From Straminergon stramineum (Eukaryota > Streptophyta > Bryopsida > Hypnales > Calliergonaceae), in the NCBI GenBank assembly GCA_963920665.1, contig OY987264.1, forward strand, positions 30,112,906 to 30,176,905: a stretch of DNA of 64,000 nt, given 5' to 3'. The stretch's first letter is position 1, and each line of letters starts with the position of its first letter. The position numbers and the translations under genes were made by a program. Under the pieces are notes generated by a model. That model worked only from the letters and a program-made list of their open reading frames with translations, made no database searches and had not been told where the DNA came from. Positions 24,101 to 38,328 of this stretch are shown here, piece after piece.

Positions 24101-26274
24101 CAAACACATTCCAAACACATAAAAATGCATTTTTTCATCCATTGATTTATTTTGAAGATTCTTCTATTAGTTCTTTAACATTTGTACAATACAAATTTTT
24201 GAAGACTTTCTTTTGCAACCACTCTATAATTCAAAGGATATTGGTAGGTCTAACTTTGAAAAATAACTTTTGTAGTTCAAAAAATGATCCTTCAAAAATT
24301 ACTTAAATTAAAAAAAATTTAATCTTCAAAAATCAATATGATTAGAATTTGATATTTTGAAGTGGAAGGAAAAAATTCTTGTGAAAATAAAAAATATTCA
24401 ATCTACAATCAATTCTACAAGAATTTTCAACTTTTGGCTTCAAATTTTGTTGAGAAATATTGGTTTGTAAACTAGTTGATCTAGCCATGTGGATATGGTC
24501 TAGGAATCATATTTTACAACTATTATTTGAGAGTCATCATTAAATTATTATTATAAGTTGCATTTTATGATGCATCTTCACAATTTTAGAAATTTGGACT
24601 ATTCCTTGATCCTTAAGGGATAACCCTTAAAGTTTTTAAAAATAGCGTAGAGCTTTTGAAATCCTTATGTACTCATAACTCTATTTTCATTGGTATTCTT
24701 TGAAATTCTATTCTAAGTTGTAGGTTGCTATTACCCCCTTAAAAATTAAAAAAAAATTCACATCAATGTCTAGATGTTGAAGTTGTAGTGCCCAAAAGGT
24801 TTAGAACAATCTTGAAATGACATTCTTGCAAAAAATGAAGGTGTATACTACACTTATCCAATTCCTCTCAAATTTTGTATAAAACCACCTAACAACATGA
24901 AAAACATAATTTCATGGATTTCCAAATTCATGTAATGTTCAAAAGTCAATCAAAGTCAATTGATCCAACTCGGCAAATCTGAAAGAAAAAACTTATATTT
25001 CATTTTCAAACACTATCTTTCAATCCATGTGGTTAGAATTGTTGAAATTCTTACCATACAAAGCTAGAGTAGTGTACTTAGAGATTGTACAATTTATTGA
25101 AAACTTTTGAGGTCTATTTGTAGTTGACAATATAGGTGGTCCTTGAAATGTTGCAAATATCAAATTTTACTCCAAATGTAATTGTGTAATTTATTGTAAT
25201 TTATGCATTGAATAAATATGGTTGCTTGACAATCAAATATGTCATGCTGCATATTGTAATGAATATTTTAAATGATATGTTTGATGTCTATTTGAACTTG
25301 ATAGTGTACATAATAACAATAATGTCTATGTAAATGTACTCCAAACATGAAGCTAATTTCATATGGTATTTTTACAAGTCATTTGATACAAAGTTGATGA
25401 TTGCAAATGAAAAGAAATGCATTTAAGGGTGATTTAATGGTTTAATTTTGGAGATAATTTTGGAGAATACAACAAGCTTTTGAAAAAACTCATTTTAAAA
25501 TAAAGTAAAAATTTGGAAGACCTAATAGAATACAAAAATGAATTGTAATATCAAAAATTTATGTCTAGATATAATTTCTTCAAAAGTTACGCTCAAATAG
25601 AGATTGATAATTTGGAATTTTATTAATAGAAAATAGAAAATATTTCAAAAAACTTTAACTCACATTTGATATTCTTACAAGCTTATTGAAGATGAGATTG
25701 ATGATTGAAGATGGTGATTGTACAAAAAATTTGGAGAGTATTTTCTAATGAGTAGAAATGTGCAATTAAGGGAGTCTTATTTGCACCCATGTGAAGGACT
25801 CAAGGTTTTGTTTTCTCTTGCATCATATATAGATGCCTAGTGCAAAATATCCTTTAATTTTTGCTTCTAGATTTGAATTTTGGATACTCAAAAGTTTTTA
25901 AAACTATGAAACTTTAAAGAGCTTGAAGCTTTGGTGATGAGTGAATTTAGGCCATGTATAGATTTTGCCTATTAATATACTTATTAAAATACTAACTATT
26001 ACGAAATGAAAAGAGAAGTCAAGAAATTACGATTTTAGATAGGATTTTTTTTTGGAATGTGGATGTATTATTTGTATGCAATATGAAAGGTTTGGAACTA
26101 ATTGTGTTATGAAAAATGAACCTTTATAATTTCATGTATTTTATATTAATTTGATAAAATTTGTGGTGTTTAGCATAATTTCTCTCAAAGATGTTTGAAA
26201 TTGAAACCTTTCAAGATTTGTCTTTTGGATCTTGAAGCAAAATCAAATTCCTTACAAATTCATCAAATTTTCTG
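21127..26274. other. Gene-free AT-rich region
   Basis: No coding region, RNA gene or splice-supported exon can be recognised. Apart from a palindromic element at 23,370-23,541 I see only AT-rich sequence with short homopolymers. Open frames are at most about 80 codons and lack domains. Confidence 0.6.
23370..23541. mobile_element. Palindromic element, probably a decayed CACTA-type MITE
   Basis: The left arm (AAGTAGAAAACCAATTGAGA, continuing AGAAACAATATTTGG) and the right arm (read in reverse complement: TAGTAGAAAATCATGTTGAG, continuing AGAAACAATATTTGG) match over about 45 bp. The outer ends resemble the CACTAGTAGAAAA ends of the element at 54,355-54,537 with the terminal bases mutated. The interior is about 80 bp with no coding capacity. 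Confidence 0.45.
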
Positions 26275-28175
26275 TGATCCAAATGATTGGTTTTGACTCA
26301 TAGAATCTGAGTTGAATGCTATTGAATCTTTTTTGACCTAGTGGATTGGTTTTGATTCATTGGATCCAAGTTGGATGCTATTGGATCCCTTTTGGTTCAA
26401 CGTATTAGTTTTGACTCATGAAATCCGGGTTGGATGCTATTAAATCCCATTCAACCCAAGAGATCAATTCCCATTCATTGAATCTGAGCCAAATGCAATT
26501 TGATCCCTTTTGATCCAACGGATTGGTTGATCCGAGTCAAATGTTGTTGGACCCCTTTTGATTGAGCAAATTGGTTTGACTCATTGGATCTAAGTCAAAT
26601 GCCATTGGATCCTTTTTAACTCATCCAAATATTAGTTGGATGCCCTCAGATCCCTTCTGACCTAGTAGATTGGTTTTTACTCATTGGATCCAAGTCATAT
26701 GCCATTGAATCCCTTATGAATTCATCAAATACTTTTTAATGGAGTGGATTGTTTTTGACTCATCGGATTCCAATCAAATGATGTTAGATCCCATTTGACC
26801 CTTCGGATCGAGCTAGATGCTATGAGATCCTTTTATGACCCCTTGGATACAAGACTAATGCTATTGAATCCCTTTTAATCCAACACATTGATTTTGACTC
26901 ATTAGATCCTAGTGGATGCTGCCAAATCCCATTTGACCCAAAGGATTGGTTTTCATTAATTAAATCTAAATTGGATGCCACTTAATCCTTTTTGACCCAA
27001 TACATTGGTTTTGACCCATTGTATTTGAGTAGGATGCAATTGATTTTATTTTGACTAAATAGATTGGTTTGACGCATTAGATCCTTTTTAACAGAGCGGA
27101 TTGGTTATGACTCATTGCGTTTGTCTAATGCTAGCTATTGGATCCTTTTCAATCCAATGTATTGGTTTTGACTCATTGTATCTCAATAGGATGCTTTTGA
27201 ATTCTTTTGACCCAACAGATTGGTTTTGACTCATTCAATCCAAGTCAAATGCTATCAGATCTTTTTTTGATCAAGCAAATTAGTTTTCACTCATTGGATC
27301 TAAATGAGATGCTATCAGATCCTTTTGACCAAGTAGATTGGTTTTGATTCATTTGATCCAAGTCAAATTTTGTCCTATTTCTTTTGACTGAGCAGATTGG
27401 TTTTGACTCATTGGATCCAAGTCCAATGCTATCGGACCCCTCTAACTATGCGGATCGGTTTTGACTCATTGGATCCAAGTCCAATGCTATTGGATCCCCT
27501 CTAACTATACGGATCGGTTATGACTCATTGTATTCAAGTCACATATTGTTGGACCCCTTTTAACAGAGTGGATTGGTTTTGACTCATTGGATTTGAGTCA
27601 CATATTGTCGGACTCCTTTTGACTGAGTGGATTGGTTTTGACTTATTGGATTCGAGTAACATGCTTGCTATGGATCTTTTTTGACCCAACAAGTTGAGTT
27701 CAATTCATTGGATTTGAGTCAAATGCCATTGAATCCCTTTTGCCTCATTCAATGTGAGTCGGATGCCATCGGATCCTTTTTGACCTAGCCAAGTGGTTTT
27801 TACCCATTGGATCCAAGTCAGGCGCCATTTAATCCCATATGAATTCATCAAATCCTTTTTAACTGAGTGGATTGTTTTTGACTCGTCGGATGATGTTGGA
27901 TCCCTTTTGACCCTTGGGATCCAAGACAAATGCCAACAAACCCTTTCTAACCCATTGGATTCAAGATGGATGCCATCGGATCCCTTTCAACCTGTGGGAT
28001 TTGAGTCAAATGCCATGGAATCCTTTTTGATCCATCACATTTGAGTTGAATGCCATTGTATCCCTTTTAACTCATGAGATCCAAGCCAGATCTCGTGGGA
28101 TGTTATACGAACTCATGGGATTTCATATGATTTGAATCAAATCTTATCAAACTCTTTAAGAATCCCTTGGATCCA
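26275..28175 (+). repeat. Satellite-like tandem array, ~60-bp unit, about 30 copies
   Basis: The unit is close to GGATTGGTTTTGACTCATTG, followed by GATCCAAGTCAAATGCTATT, then GGATCCCTTTTGACCCAGC. Two adjacent units near 27,450-27,530 are 59 bp apart and nearly identical; elsewhere units differ by 10-30%. Each unit holds ATTGGATCC twice about 30 bp apart, which suggests it grew from a shorter repeat. There are no variable spacers and no cas genes, so this is not a CRISPR array. Open frames of 70-80 codons inside it come from the repeat itself. Confidence 0.9.
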
Positions 28176-29099
28176 TATAATAGTTGTATAGACAACAAAA
28201 AACAACAAAAAATTTATGGAATAATTTGCTCTCACGATCTATATATAGGAAAGATGAAAAATTGAAAATAAAAATTTATAGACTTGGATAATTTGCTCCT
28301 AATACCTATGTACTAGTTGATTACAATTGTTATAGTTATTAATATGCATAAAAATTTAATCATTGTCAAAAAGTGTATAAACTTTCTTTTGAAATTAACC
28401 ACTCAGTTTTTTATGAACAAGTATAAAAATAAATTAGTATTATATGTATGAAATGGAGATTTAAAAACTAATGAAAATATCTTCCACAATCTTTGAAATT
28501 ATATTCATTAGAGGAGATTTTGGGGCAAAGGATGCTTGCTTTAGGGTTGTTCCCTTGCATGTTCCATGTGATGTTTGGGAATGGCTGGCTACTATCAGTA
28601 AAATAAATAAATACTTCTGAAATGCAAAAAGAAGTTGAAAAAAACATTCAATTTTTTTTGACATGGCATGGTCTCGACCACATCAGACTGTAGCAATGGC
28701 GCAATTCATGTGTTCCCCACAGCCTGGGAACTCACAAGCTTGTAGAGCCCTCAAATGTCTCTTAATGACTTAGTTTTATATTTTCAAATGCAAGCTATTT
28801 GCTATTGAAAGTTTTTGGTTGTTTCACTATTGATTTTGTTACCATTAAAAATATCATTCATTTGTCATTATTATTTATTCTAAAAATTGATTATAATGCC
28901 AATTAATGAGTATTATTATTTGACTTTCAAATGCATGAAATATGAAAGAGATAATTTACAACCTTCAACAAATCAAAACAAACTACCAGCACTAGATTGC
29001 TACCTTATAAATTGATACGTTGAAACAACTTGAAGTATGATTTTGTTTTATAATTTTGGGGAAGACTGACAATGCACAACATAAGCTTACTTGTTGTTT

Positions 29100-29886
29100 A
29101 CAGTTTACATTACTTCAAAAAGAATGTGTTGAAGAAATTTCAAAAACTTCGACCTTATAGATTGCAAGATATTTGCATTTAAAGTGAAGAAAACAAGTAT
29201 TTTTTACAACTTGCTTGACTAGATTTTTTGGCTTTGAATCTTCTTAACTTTAAATTTTTGCACTACTAATTTTGATTTTATAATTTTTTATGTTGAATAA
29301 TTGAGTTGAGAATCTAAAGAAAAATATTCAGCAAAAAAACATTTAACTTTCACTCATGAAAAAATTGTTAAGTAGAAGTAGGTTTAAGATTGAAGGGAAA
29401 ACCAAAATGTTAACAACTCTAAGATGGAATTGAAACACAATAGTCCCAACAACTAGATTATTTTAGCAAGCTAACTTAACCCCATCAAAAAAAAATTTGA
29501 AAAATTAAAAAAATTGCATTCAAAAATGAATTATATAGGTATTTGTTTTTAAAAGATGCTTAGATTGCCCCCAAAACAATATTGTCCATAACTTTCTCAT
29601 CACTAGTCCAAATAGACAAAGAAATAATCTTTGTGAAAAAAATTAAAAATTTTGAAAAATCAATTTTCAATGATTTTTTGGGGCTACCCCTAGAGTTGTT
29701 TTTTGGACTTAGGGTGGCATAACTTTTGCTCCCGGGGACCGATTGAAATAAAATTCAGATTCCTAGAAAGCTAATTTGAATACCAATCTTCTAAAAAAGA
29801 TTCAAAAAATCAAGTCAAAAATTAAGATCACACAAGCCAACCTGAAATCCTAAGAGTCCCCCATAGGGACTTTGGGACTTTAGGGG
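29100..29886 (+). mobile_element. TTAA-flanked TIR element, left end missing or diverged
   Basis: The interior follows the family order: GATTGCAAGATATTTGCATT near 29,160, AATTGTTAAGTAGAAGTAGG near 29,365, CTAAGATGGAATTGAAACAC near 29,420, and CATAACTTTTGCTCCCGGGG near 29,718. The right end GGGACTTTAGGGG is followed by TTAA at 29,887-29,890. Just inside the right end GTCCCCCATAGGGAC is a small palindrome also present in the 55.7-kb copy. The 5' end cannot be placed. Confidence 0.6.
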
Positions 29887-30257
29887 TTAAGGATTTGTAC
29901 ACACTTAGATATGTAGATAAAATGAAATTATTTCAAAGTAACTTATGGCTAATACTTGTGGTTGATGAATTAATCCTTAAAGGGAAAAAGACTCATGGTG
30001 AGGTTTTTGATAGCTTGGATAGGCTCATATAAAGTTTTCATTGAGATGTTGTGAGATTTTAGCAAAAGCTCATATATATGTAATACACTAATATCTAATT
30101 TTGGAAGAAGGGGTCAATAGCTACTTCTATGCAAAAAAAATTTCTATTGAATTTTTAGGGCCAGCTTGGATAGAGGCTCTATGTATTAACTAAGTACTTA
30201 TATGCCCTACCCAATTGAATATGGGTCGGTCTTGGATTGGAATTTGTAGAGGAGACC

Positions 30258-30274
30258 GGGGGGGGGGGGGGGGG
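30258..30274 (+). repeat. Run of 17 G
   Basis: An uninterrupted homopolymer in AT-rich DNA. A shorter run of 12 G lies at 59,283-59,294. Such runs are hard to sequence accurately, so the exact lengths are uncertain. Confidence 0.8.
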
Positions 30275-31254
30275 ACAAACTCAAACATTTGGGACCTAAA
30301 GGGCTTTTGAATCTAGATTCTTGTTCTTTTTTGGATTCCCCACATTTGTCACATAGGCTACAATAGGCTACATTAGCTATGCAATTATTTTTTTGACTAC
30401 AACTTTGTGAAATTTTTACATGTGATTCCAAAAATTATTGTACTTCTATAGTGTAAAAATAACTTTGGTTTCACCATGAGAATTATGCATTGCTTAAAAA
30501 GTTGCAAAATTAAAATAAAATAAAAAAGTTCTAGTGTATTGTCAAATATTTTACAACCTTGGCTATATGAATTTTTTAACTTATGCTAGAGTCATTGGAT
30601 TATGTCAAAAATTGACATGCAATCACCTAACATGATGCACTATGTAATACATACAATTCCCACCTTGGTAGAGTGCAAAATTTTATTGAAATAGTGGTTA
30701 ATCCTCTTGGGCAAGGTCCAAAAAAACTTTCTATGTAGAAAATTTCAAACACTACCTTTGAATCTTTAAAGTAAAAGTTTTAGAAATTTTCACTAGGTGT
30801 AGACATACTAGTGCAATGAAATTATCTGGTTGACACTTTCAAAACAATATTTCTCTCCAGTTTCAGTCTAGGCAATTAGAAATGGCAATTTTCAAGGCCC
30901 TTCGGCAAAATAGACCAAAAGAACTTTTCTAGGTCAAATGAAGTAAAAAAACTTATAAATTTTACATTAAATTAATCAAGACAAATTACAAATAAATATA
31001 TTTAAAAATTGGGGCTCTATTGTTTTGGTATTGATGGTGATGATCAATTGAAGATTTGGAATGATAAATGTGGAAATTTTAATATCTTAAATTCTCAAAA
31101 ATTCTAAATGTAAAAATTTAATTTTTCTTGTTTTAGTTTTATAAATATATTAAAATTTGGATTAACAAACTTATATTTTTGCAAAGATGAGGATCTAAAA
31201 GTAGTGAGCAACATCAAATTATTATGGCCTAAATTATCCTACACAAGGGAAGAG

Positions 31255-31496
31255 GGTTGCTATTATGTGAGCATAGGAGCATGAGCCTATGAGCCTATAA
31301 TACTACACACCTATGTTATAGGTGTATATTCCATAGAAACCGTTTATGATTATAGGGTATATATGTTACAAATACTCATATTACAAGTGTTTATAATACA
31401 TACACCTTCTATAGTGTGTGGTATCTATATTATAGGTACCTATAATGTAGGCTCAATGCTCACAAGCTCGCATTCTTGGGCTCACTTACTAGCACC
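31255..31496 (-). mobile_element. 242-bp MITE, copy 2 of 3
   Basis: This is an inverted copy of 7,959-8,199 along its full length. Read on the minus strand it starts GGTGCTAGTAAGTGAGCCCA and ends in the complement of GGTTGCTATTATGTGAGCAT. Similarity to copy 1 is high by eye, with mostly single-base differences, so these two moved more recently than most repeats in the window. Confidence 0.75.
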
Positions 31497-34400
31497 ATTG
31501 CACAAGGGAACATAGTTTATAGGTCTAAAGACCTAATGCATAGTAGTCAAAAATACATACAAGAAGTCACTTGAAGCATCTATTTTACAATTAGTGAATG
31601 GATCCTATATTGAAGTCTAGAGTCTGAATACGTAAACTTAAAGAGGAAAGCACACACAATAAAAATAATTATGGCTTCAAAATTATTTGTGTGGCTTCAA
31701 ACATTTACACATGTATTCGTGCATACACCTCATCCTAATGTATGATGTGGATCCTATTTTTAGTAGTGTAGTTTCAAAATTCCATTCTTGTAGTTGAGCA
31801 CTTCAAATTGACCCCTTGGTTGCTCAAATATTTGAAAATGGACTCTATATACATCAATGTAAAATCCAACTTTGACTTGAAGGTAGATGTTCACAAAAAT
31901 TATTTTAAAGTATTTAACCCCTAGAGGTTGGTGAAGCCCAAAATTGCTTCAAAATACTTTTATCCAAAACAAGGGTTAGAATCTTCATCTTTAGTTACTC
32001 TTTAGTAAATTCCACCACCTTGTCTTTCATTTTAACTTATTCAAGTACAAATCTTCTTCAAATGTTAGAGTAAAAACCCTCACCAATTACAAAAATTCCA
32101 ACACTTTCTAAAGGTGAAGTTTTGTGTTTCAAAAAAATTTGAGAATAACAAAAGTTTCTCATAACTTGTTCATTTAAACCAAATTGTTGATAAAAAAAGG
32201 TTGAAATTTTAACCAAAAAAATATCAAATTCGTATTTTAGAAAATTATAAGTAAAAGTGGTACATGATGAAAGAAAAAAAATTGCTTATAATTTTGACAT
32301 TAAATTGATAACTATCAATTTCAATGGAAAAAAAATGTTCTATTACTTTTATCCTGAAATGATTGTCGATTTTGAATGTCATATTTTTTAAGGTTGTTTT
32401 AAGAAGGTATTATGGAGACTTCAATGTGGCTAATTTTTATTTAGGTTGCAATGAACACGTGCAACGTTTGTCATTGATTCTAGTGATATAAAATTAGAAC
32501 CTTTCTTAATTATGTTTTTCACAATATGATCAATGAAATTTGCATAGAAAAATCTCAACAAAGTTCCAAACAATCATTTCAAGACAAAAGGAGTAGAAAC
32601 CAATACATATTCTATAACTTTATTTTTATTTGGAAACTTTAGAAATGGAGTTCAAAAGTCATATTTATATGTTTTTCCTACTTTCGTTGTCCACAAGTAA
32701 TAATTCCTCATAACTTTCATTTCTTTTGTATGAATAGCATGGTTCAAGGTTTGTATGTAGATATAAATACCGTACATATTTTCAAATAAAATTAGTTGAT
32801 GCTTTTTAAGAAAAAAATTCAGCTCCACACTTTGACATGGGCAAAAAATAACTTATGAGTTTTGCAATAATCACTAGATTGAAATGAAACAAATATTTAC
32901 ATGTATAGTATGATGATTACAAGATATTCTTTACAAATCATGCAAAACATTCAAAATTTTGAAGTCCTTGGAGTCTCACCAAATTTTCAAAAAACACTAA
33001 AGAATATCTTTTAGGGGATAAAAAGAAAAAAGTAAAATTTTTCAAGTTTTCCAAAAAATCACATTTCATACAAATTATTGATGATTACTTAGAAATTCAA
33101 AAATATATTATTCCAATCATTTTTATAAATTCAAATTGTGCTTGTAAAATAGATACAAATCCATCATACTCTTCAATTGTGTATTTAAGTTAAAATTTGT
33201 TCTAAATTTAACTATCATTTCATAGAATTATGAAAAGAAAAGATCAATCATAGAAATGATAGTTTTAAGATTATAGTATAAACAGAAGGTATATTAATTG
33301 ACAAGAAATTGTAATGATTAAAAGATATTTGGAATGGAAGTAGAAGGTTTAACTCCTTGAAAGGGAGTTGAAGATATTTGCCCTCTTTATGAAGACTATA
33401 CATTTTTAGGATATGAAAATTTATTTAAAGGTGAAATTTTTTTCAATTGACTTGATTTTTTTGGTGAACTTATAAAGTATCAATGAGAGTGTTCCATAAA
33501 ATTTGGGATTTCATTAATGTTGCTATGCAATTTTCAAAAAATGTTGTATCCACAAAACAAAAAAGATGGTTCAAGTTCACATGTATTGTCACTTCATTAA
33601 GGTGTGGACAATGGAAGGAAGTGTGTTTTGATCATGTATGGAAATAGTGACCTTTATTCTCCAAGAATGGAATTATCCTCTATTCCCTTTGACTTAAACT
33701 TCATGACTATTATTCTTCATAGGACATGAAGACAATGAGTGGATTTAGAGATGGAAGTAGTTAGCACATCACAAAATGAATAATGATTGCAGGCTATGCT
33801 AGTCATACTTTAGAAGTAGGGTAACCTTGACTTCTGTATATAGTCATGTTCTCATGTGTTTTAGTGAATTATACTAAATTTGATTCATAATACAAATACA
33901 TGATCATATAATGGGCTATAGAATACATCTCATAGCCCCCCTTTTTTAAATTGGAAAATTTGCATCAATTCATGGTGCAACTATTCTTAAATCAGGCCAA
34001 TATCTAATACAATTATTTCACTTGTCACATGGATTTCTACACTTTTGATAACTCCATTGGTCCTCTATGTTTTGTAGGAATCAATTCCTTAGATTCCTCG
34101 GAAGGAAGATGGATGTAGCTTAGAGATTTTTGGCAAAATAAATTAAGGCAAAAGAAGAATCTAAGTATCGAATTTTTATTTTAGTAAATTTTTCTCTTCT
34201 TACCATGTAACCATCCCTACATGAATCCATTCAGCTCCTCGCACAATAATCATGAAGCAACGAATGGCCACACTAGTCTCATCATTAAAGAATAGACAAA
34301 TATTGATTTTTTCAATATACTTGTATGTCCATCATCCTTTTCATGTAGCTCTAGTAGTATGCTCTTGAAAACATTCATAATTCACCTAGTGAATGCCAAT

Positions 34401-37400
34401 TCTTTTAGGGGTTAAAGTATTGTTTGCATAAATAAAGAACCATTAGATATTGCCTTCACAATATATTTTGTGCAAAATTCATGTAAAATCATGTGTCTTT
34501 TATTTTTCCACCCAAGTAGATTTTTTGAGTCCATCACAAATTACTACAAATCTATTTTATGAAGTGCAAAATTTCAAGGCCTGATGTCATGTAGTCCTCC
34601 TAACACTTTTTCATTTAAAGTAAGGATTAAAATTTTGAGAATACCTCCAAAATACCATGTTTCTTATATTAGGGTTCACTATTGCAAATGTTGCAACAAT
34701 CGTACTTTTATTAGTATAAAATAGAAAATAGTTTTACACCTTGTTTATTAACTTAAGTTTTGATATGAAATATGATGGAATAGTTAATTAATTGATTTCT
34801 TAAGCAATTTCAATTAATACATTTATTCAAATCTCTTATCAATACACTTACCAAATTTATCCAACTAAATATTGAATGTATTTAAAAAAAATTATTTTCA
34901 ATTTTCATGATTTTTAGAAATCAATTTCTAAAAATGAATATTCCCATGAAATTGGTTCAACATAATCTCTCCAAAAGAACCCAATTGTGTTTGCAAGTCA
35001 AACTTCAAAAAACCCAATTGTGTTGCAAATCAAAGATTCCAATATCCACAATTGGACTACCTGCATAAACTAAATTGTCATTTGAAAGACAATTAATTTA
35101 ACTACTAATTACAATACAAAATGACAGGTATTAACACTTCCATATGAAACCATGATCTCAAATAATATTATCATTTCTAGTATAATAGAATAGAAATTAA
35201 CAATGCATAAGTCTAACAATCAAAGGAAGGTGATGAAGAATCATGATCAATAAAAATTGATAACTTTGACTATTTAAAAAATAGTCATTGAAATATGATG
35301 AGCATATGATTAGGCACCAATGCATCACAAATAATACAACAAATTATAATGAATTCAAACATGAAGGCAACAAAAAAGGCCCTAAACAAAGATTTGTACT
35401 AGAGGAACATTTTAGACTAGAAAGGAATAAAATGATTCCATTACAATGAAGAACTAACAATTAGTTAATTTCGACCTCCCATCATAGTTCTTTTCAAGTT
35501 CATTGTATCCTTCTTTCAAACACAAACATATCCAAATTAAAGGAGTATAGAAAATCAAACTACGATGATTTTCATTTTCTACAAAAATGATTAAAATATC
35601 TTGAGCAAGTGTAATCCATTACTATAGCCTTGAGAATGATAGAAAAAGAAAGAATTGGTTATTTAGAACCCAAGCCATTGCATCATGACAATTAACTTAA
35701 ACATATCATGATAAATTTATATACCACTTGAATGATTGTATATTTCTTACAAATTCATGACAACCATCAATACTTTACTACAGTCTCTTCAAAACAACTT
35801 TAACGGATATAATTTAAGCTCAAAACTCCATTCAACTTCTAGTAATGAATTCATTCAATACTACGTTATGCATAGACTTATATTGAAACTATTTGCCAAT
35901 TTTCAACAAACTGTAAGGGTCAGTTCTAGCTACATAAGTAAAGCCATGGAATTTTGAAACCGCTTAATTAGAGTTCTAGTAATTGAACACACAACAGATT
36001 TGGCATCTTTTATTATCCATCATGCTTTGGGACTCCATTGCTAGGATTGTTTTTGTCACCATTTCATTTGCCTTTGCATCCCTACTACATTTGAACTTCA
36101 TTGCTTCAATATAGGATCTCATTATAACATTTGCCACCACCTCATTTAATATGCAATAGGTTAGTATTATTTAAAGCCTTTCTATTATCTTCAATTCAAT
36201 TTTTTCTAAATCCTAAGAGTTTACAAATTTATTTTTTCAGTACAATAAAAATATGTTCTAATCAAATGTTAAAATTTGTCCATAAGGAATATAAATGAGT
36301 TAATTTAGAAAATTTGTAGTCATTATGGACAAAATTAATAGTCATTTAGGATATATTTTTCTTCTAGCGCTTATAAATTGATAAATTTAAACAATACAAA
36401 TAAAAAATAAAAAATAAATAAAACCCCAAAATAAACATTCTTAAAGTCATAAATTCATTAAATAAATGTTTTTAAAATTTAAATATATAGGCTAAAATTT
36501 AAAATTATAAGTCTCAAATATTATAGCTTTAATGTTGATAGCTTTCAAGAATTTAAGATTTTAAAATTCCAAATCTTCAATGGGTTATTATTAGTAGCAT
36601 AAAGAAAAGAGGCATCCTAATTCCTCTCTCCAATTTATTACATAAAAGCTTCATTTATCAAAGAATCATCTATTACATCCAATAAATATCTATTTTTTTT
36701 GTACTATTTTTTTCAAATTCAAGGTCATTTGGGACAACAAGACACAATAATTGAATCCTTGTTTCTAAAACTAATAGCAATAGTGGCTATCAACAAATTA
36801 AATATCTACTTTAGGATAGAAATAAATCTGATTTTTAAGGAGGCATTTGACCCACCTTGACATTAGAAAATTGATAAATTTATTGTTGTATGACAAAGCT
36901 TAAGCTATGGTGACTAGTGGTTATCATCTCCACCTAGTTGACAATTTAATCCTACATGGTTTCTAAGTTTGAATATATCTATGCAAAATAGTACAATGAC
37001 AAATTGTTGTTTTAATGCCTCGTATTGATATTTGCTTGCAACTATAATCGTTATTGTTTAATTTAGCAATAGACTAAATAATTATATAGATTAGGGTGTA
37101 AACAACATGGCATCTTGAAGGACAATAACCTCATATTGTTGCTTAAACATAAAGAATATATTGAATTTGCCTATATAAAACCCTTCCAAAGCACTAGATG
37201 AATTGACAACTAAATACCCTAGTTAGAAAAAAGGGGTGAACCTACTTCACTTCATGGTGCTTGTGTGATTTGTAAAGTTGAATTGACAACTAGATATGGT
37301 AATAATAAGAAATGGGTGATCCTTATTCACTTTTCAAGGTACTTGGTGTAACTTGTATAGTACAACAATTGTCATGACTTAACTAGCCAATAGAAAGTGA

Positions 37401-38328
37401 ACCAACCAATGAGACACTGACCAAGGTCATAGTCACCCCGTACTTTGGGAATAGATATGGGACATACATACATGATTTACAATCAAACAATTTTCATCTT
37501 TGAAATGTAACTATTGTACCTACTTCTAGCATGCTTCTAGCTATAGGATGTACTAAAATATAATCCTATTCCCCTTGCAATACATTTTCTCAAAAGATAA
37601 ATTTATGGAGAAATAAGAATTTTTACAAAAAAAATAATTTCCATAGATTATTGTGTGCAATTTGTATACATGAGGACATTTTATATTATAGTAGAAGCTC
37701 ACATCTACATCATGGAAAACGATTTCCATTGATTGCAACAACTAGAGTAGGGAGCCTAAAACATGGGTCATGTATGCTTCTTCTTTTTTTGTCAATTTTG
37801 CTTAATGGTGCTACATTTGAATTTTCATATAACAATATTAATATTAAAAAATTACAAAAGAAGAAAATTGCTATAGTCCCTTGCACTTGAACAAGAATTC
37901 TCATTGCCATCCAATATTTTCATTAAATGCATGCATTTTAGTATTGCAAATATGATCATGCAATATCACCAAGCCAATATATGACACTTCTTTTGAAGAT
38001 AAACATAAGGTTTTCACATCAAGAAACTTTTATACATATAAATTATGAAGTTATCTACAATGTATTCTTTTACTTACAATATATAATATCATATCTACTA
38101 TGACAATTTTTCCTTGTATACATAAATATTACCTTTTCATCATGCCCCCTTTGTGAGAATCCATTATGCCAATTCTCAAAGAAAAATTGTTTTTTTACAT
38201 GCCTTGTTGACAAGCAATGACATAACAATACCACATCAATAAAATCCATATCTTATTAGAAGTAGTGTTTGCAAAGAGAAGAGAAGGATGTCGTCCCCAA
38301 AGCATTTATCAATTTTATTGTTACAAAT
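31497..38328. other. Gene-free AT-rich region
   Basis: No supported gene. TTAA followed by CCCCTAGAGG at 31,914-31,927, and AAAAGGGG-type sequence with TTAA (TTTTAGGGGTTAA) ending at 34,415, could be remnants of the TTAA-flanked TIR family, but the interiors do not match the better copies. Everything else is AT-rich with scattered short open frames. Confidence 0.55.

Larger units (their letters stand above)
28176..31254. other. Gene-free AT-rich region with a TIR-element relic
   Basis: No gene is supported. The main content is a copy of the TTAA-flanked family (29,100-29,886). A run of 17 G lies at 30,258-30,274. Confidence 0.6.

Noticed and set aside
27705..28044. Open frames of 74-83 codons within the satellite
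   Set aside because: They are translations of the ~60-bp repeat and appear on both strands over the same bases.
26275..28175. CRISPR array
   Set aside because: The repeat units are contiguous and degenerate, there are no unique spacers or cas genes, and the window is eukaryotic.
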